From a bacterium (lineage in GTDB: Bacteria > JAMORN01), in assembly GCA_027063545.1 (NCBI GenBank), contig JAMORN010000146.1, positions 1 to 6,684 on the forward strand: a stretch of DNA of 6,684 nucleotides, given 5' to 3'. The notes beneath the pieces were generated by a model. The model ran no database searches, was not told the origin of the DNA, and was given only the letters and a program-made list of their open reading frames with translations. Within the stretch, counting starts at the first letter, position 1; every line of letters begins with the position of its first letter. Positions 6,136 through 6,684 of this stretch are shown piece by piece. Position numbers and translations under genes: made by a program.

Positions 6136-6684
6136 TTATTTAGCGATAATTTGAGAGTATTTTAAATTAATTCTTGAACCTTTATCAATAACCACAACCT
6201 TTCCAATGCTTTTTACTCTGGTTGCTATACAATTTCTACATTGCCCAGTGGTTTCAAATATACATATTTTATTGTCGTATAATTTATAATAAGGTCTATA
6301 TTTCTGAGGGGTAATATTTGGCATTATTACATTTGCACCTATATTCATAGCTATTTCTCTACCATTGGGTCTTACTGTTCCCATTGCAGTTGTTGCAGGG
6401 ATATTTGTGGTCGGAAGTACAAGTCTTGAAACAGCTATTGTTTTTAATACTAAGTTAAAATCTCCTGTTTTTTCATTTTTTAGAGGTGTTTGATGATGGG
6501 GTATAAATGGACCTATTCCAAGCATATCAGCATCTAATTTTTTAAAAAAAATTATATCCTTTGCTATAGATAGAGTAGTTTGACCTGGTAGTCCTACAAT
6601 TATACCTGTTCCTGTTTCATATCCAAGTTTTTTTAAGGTGAAAAGAGCCTTTTTTCTCTCTTCTAAATTATCATCTGGATGCAG
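6136..6684 (-). CDS. hydE: [FeFe]-hydrogenase H-cluster radical SAM maturase HydE, C-terminal part
   Basis: The frame is open from the right edge (first codon at 6684) to the TAA at 6138-6136, giving 182 visible residues of a protein normally about 350 long; the N-terminal half with the radical-SAM CX3CX2C motif lies outside. HydE works with HydF and HydG to build the active-site diiron H-cluster of [FeFe]-hydrogenase. In the visible part, LHPDDNLEER at 1-10, VGLPGQT at 30-36, MLGIGPFIPH at 54-63, NIPATTAMGT at 94-103 and GANVIMPN at 116-123 form the second half of the TIM barrel and are characteristic of HydE rather than of biotin synthase or PylB. Cys141, Cys149 and Cys152 (CX7CX2C) match the C-terminal second iron-sulfur site found in some HydE proteins, including that of Thermotoga maritima. 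The methionine at residue 54 (base 6525) is internal and not a start. The gene shares its strand with ino1 106 bp downstream; no hydrogenase or other maturase gene is in view. Confidence 0.95.
   Translation of the reverse strand: MHPDDNLEERKKALFTLKKLGYETGTGIIVGLPGQTTLSIAKDIIFFKKLDADMLGIGPFIPHHQTPLKNEKTGDFNLVLKTIAVSRLVLPTTNIPATTAMGTVRPNGREIAMNIGANVIMPNITPQKYRPYYKLYDNKICIFETTGQCRNCIATRVKSIGKVVVIDKGSRINLKYSQIIAK

Overview
The window is a very AT-rich bacterial segment. Leu, Ile, Lys and Arg codons strongly favour TTA, ATA, AAA and AGA, and there are clear purine-rich Shine-Dalgarno sites (AAAGGAGG before the inositol-phosphate synthase gene). A maturase gene for [FeFe]-hydrogenase points to an anaerobe. 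The phylum cannot be fixed from the sequence alone. Low-GC Thermotogota (Marinitoga/Thermosipho-like), Fusobacteriota, or a low-GC candidate lineage of the FCB type all remain possible; the zinc-ribbon insert in ValRS and the BatA-like protein fit the last group at least as well as the first two.

Layout. The plus strand (1-4709) carries three genes in a row. First is the 3' part of a membrane-anchored protein that looks like the C-terminal half of a BatA-type/VWA membrane protein. Second is a TrmH/SpoU-family RNA 2'-O-methyltransferase. Third is a full-length valyl-tRNA synthetase (valS). The first two are 17 bp apart and look co-transcribed; valS follows after a 61-bp gap that is too short for a T-box leader. 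The minus strand (6684-4718) carries, in its own reading order, the 3' part of hydE, a complete inositol-3-phosphate synthase gene (ino1), and a tRNA-Leu(CAG). The two transcription units converge, with only 8 bp between the valS stop codon and the 3' end of the tRNA.

Functional picture. Most of the window is translation housekeeping: RNA methylation, Val-tRNA charging and a leucine tRNA. The two metabolic genes on the other strand are for inositol phosphate formation and hydrogenase cofactor assembly. I see no mobile element, CRISPR array, toxin-antitoxin pair, defence system or other novel multi-gene system. The least understood item is the divergent membrane protein at the left edge. The longest stretch without a gene is about 106 bp (6030-6135).
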